Part shown: one piece after another, positions 5,459 through 5,912 of the stretch
How the letters are laid out: every line of letters starts with the position of its first letter
Numbering within the stretch: position 1 is the stretch's first letter
Assembly (NCBI GenBank): GCA_016207985.1
Contig: JACQYX010000029.1
Coordinates: 1,917-7,828 of the forward strand
Source of the DNA: Ignavibacteriales bacterium
GTDB lineage: Bacteria > Bacteroidota > Ignavibacteria > UBA10030 > SZUA-254
Length of the DNA: 5,912 bases
Reading direction: 5' to 3'
Made by a program: the position numbers and the translations under genes
Notes under the pieces: generated by a model
Database searches by the model: none
Told to the model about the DNA's origin: nothing
Seen by the model: only the letters and a program-made list of their open reading frames with translations

Positions 5459-5824
5459 TTATTTACCTTTCAATTTTCTTTCTTTGACAATCGTGATGAA
5501 TATGGCAATTAATTCATCAGATTCTTTTAATGCTTTTTGAAAAGCAGATGAATCCGAATTAGCTATTTCAATTAATAATTCTAACAAATAATGAGTTTCT
5601 TCAAGTTCTTGCAATCCACCTTCTAATTTACTTATAAATTCCGCATTAGATCGCGCACGGTATGCTTCTCGATAGTGAGCACCAACCGAGGTACCCGATT
5701 TCAATAATTGTTTTCCCAAAACCTGATTTTCGGTTGTCTTCGAAAGTGATGAGTAAATCCTTATAATCATCAATGCAAACTCTTTCGTCCTCTTCGTCAA
5801 ATCCATTATTTTACCATCCTTCAT
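5459..5824 (-). CDS. Four-helix bundle protein (S23 / 23S intervening-sequence type)
   Basis: This 121-residue protein belongs to the four-helix bundle family first known from ORFs in intervening sequences of 23S rRNA genes and related to the Avd subunit of diversity-generating retroelements. Such proteins form ring-like pentamers and bind nucleic acid, but the role of stand-alone members is unknown. Family marks are RTKEFALMIIRIYSSL (12-27), GKQLLKSGTSVGAHYREA (37-54), RARSNAEFISKLEGGLQELEE (56-76) and YLLELLIE (79-86), then a fourth helix to the C-terminus. No rRNA sequence or reverse transcriptase is adjacent. I chose ATG at 5824 (MKDGKIMDL); 5806 (MDLTKR) is nearly as good because AAGGA lies 10 bases before it. 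A start at 5863 would translate the flanking repeat and is less likely. The gene lies between inverted repeats at 5394-5410 and 5814-5831. Confidence 0.88.
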   Translation of the reverse strand: MKDGKIMDLTKRTKEFALMIIRIYSSLSKTTENQVLGKQLLKSGTSVGAHYREAYRARSNAEFISKLEGGLQELEETHYLLELLIEIANSDSSAFQKALKESDELIAIFITIVKERKLKGK

Positions 5825-5831
5825 CCTTTTT
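5814..5831 (-). repeat. Right arm of inverted repeat flanking the four-helix bundle gene
   Basis: On the minus strand this reads AAAAAGGATGAAGGATGG, nearly identical to the plus-strand copy at 5394-5410. It overlaps the first codons of the four-helix gene. Another AAAGGATGAAAG unit lies just upstream (about 5832-5843), so the repeat family is locally reiterated. Confidence 0.7.
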
Positions 5832-5834
5832 CTT

Positions 5835-5912
5835 TCATCCTTTAATGAGTTTCTTCCCCTCATTGAGAATAACGCTAACTTGATCTTTACTCGATGCTTC
5901 AGAGTATATTCT
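5835..5912 (-). CDS. C-terminal end of an unidentified upstream gene (5' end outside window)
   Basis: From the right edge one minus-strand frame reads 25 residues (RIYSEASSKDQVSV, then ILNEGKKLIKG) and ends in TGA at 5835-5837. The composition looks like a normal protein tail and the stop falls where the GGATGAA-type repeats begin. The frame of the four-helix gene is also open to the edge, so this is a judgement on protein-like composition only. No family is recognisable from so short a piece. Confidence 0.4.
   Translation of the reverse strand, partial: RIYSEASSKDQVSVILNEGKKLIKG

Noticed and set aside
5459..5824. Four-helix protein as the Avd subunit of a diversity-generating retroelement
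   Set aside because: No reverse transcriptase, template/variable repeat pair or target gene is present in the window.

Overview
The window is about 5.9 kb of a moderately AT-rich bacterial chromosome. Every gene I can support lies on the minus strand, so transcription runs from right to left. The gene set suggests the Bacteroidota/Chlorobiota/Ignavibacteria side of the tree: a very large GH13 protein with a long helical N-terminal region, a stand-alone four-helix bundle protein of the 23S-IVS type, and a perfect Bacteroidota-type TAnnTTTG promoter element upstream of nikR. This placement is inference from family resemblance and promoter style; no rRNA or marker gene is present.

From right to left in transcription order: (1) at the right edge, a probable C-terminal tail of an unidentified gene (5835-5912). 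(2) A four-helix bundle (S23/IVS-type) protein gene (5459-5824) bracketed by near-perfect 17-18 bp inverted repeats. (3) A secreted TlpA/ResA-like thioredoxin (4828-5382). (4) A class I/II PLP-dependent aminotransferase (3598-4746) with a sigma70-like promoter and a strong intrinsic terminator. (5) A nickel unit: NikR operator/promoter (3442-3489), nikR (3069-3437), a predicted outer-membrane beta-barrel protein (2237-2968) and an intrinsic terminator (2173-2206). (6) An ATP-grasp protein (1184-2125) overlapping by one base (TAATG) the start of a GH13 alpha-amylase-family protein, of which the first 394 codons are visible (1-1184) before the window ends.

The most notable find is in the nickel unit. 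nikR keeps its ribbon-helix-helix DNA-binding domain and all four expected nickel ligands, but its reading frame ends in a perfect 11-bp tandem duplication whose second copy supplies the TGA stop. Removing one copy restores the conserved NikR C-terminal strand (GVKHGKL...) and a frame ending just 11 bases before the downstream outer-membrane gene, with that gene's Shine-Dalgarno overlapping the restored stop. This suggests a recent, possibly reversible truncation of a full-length 148-residue NikR, and ties the outer-membrane protein to the same operon. A perfect inverted repeat with 22-bp half-site spacing sits directly on the nikR promoter and has the geometry of a NikR operator, so autoregulation and nickel control of the outer-membrane protein are likely.
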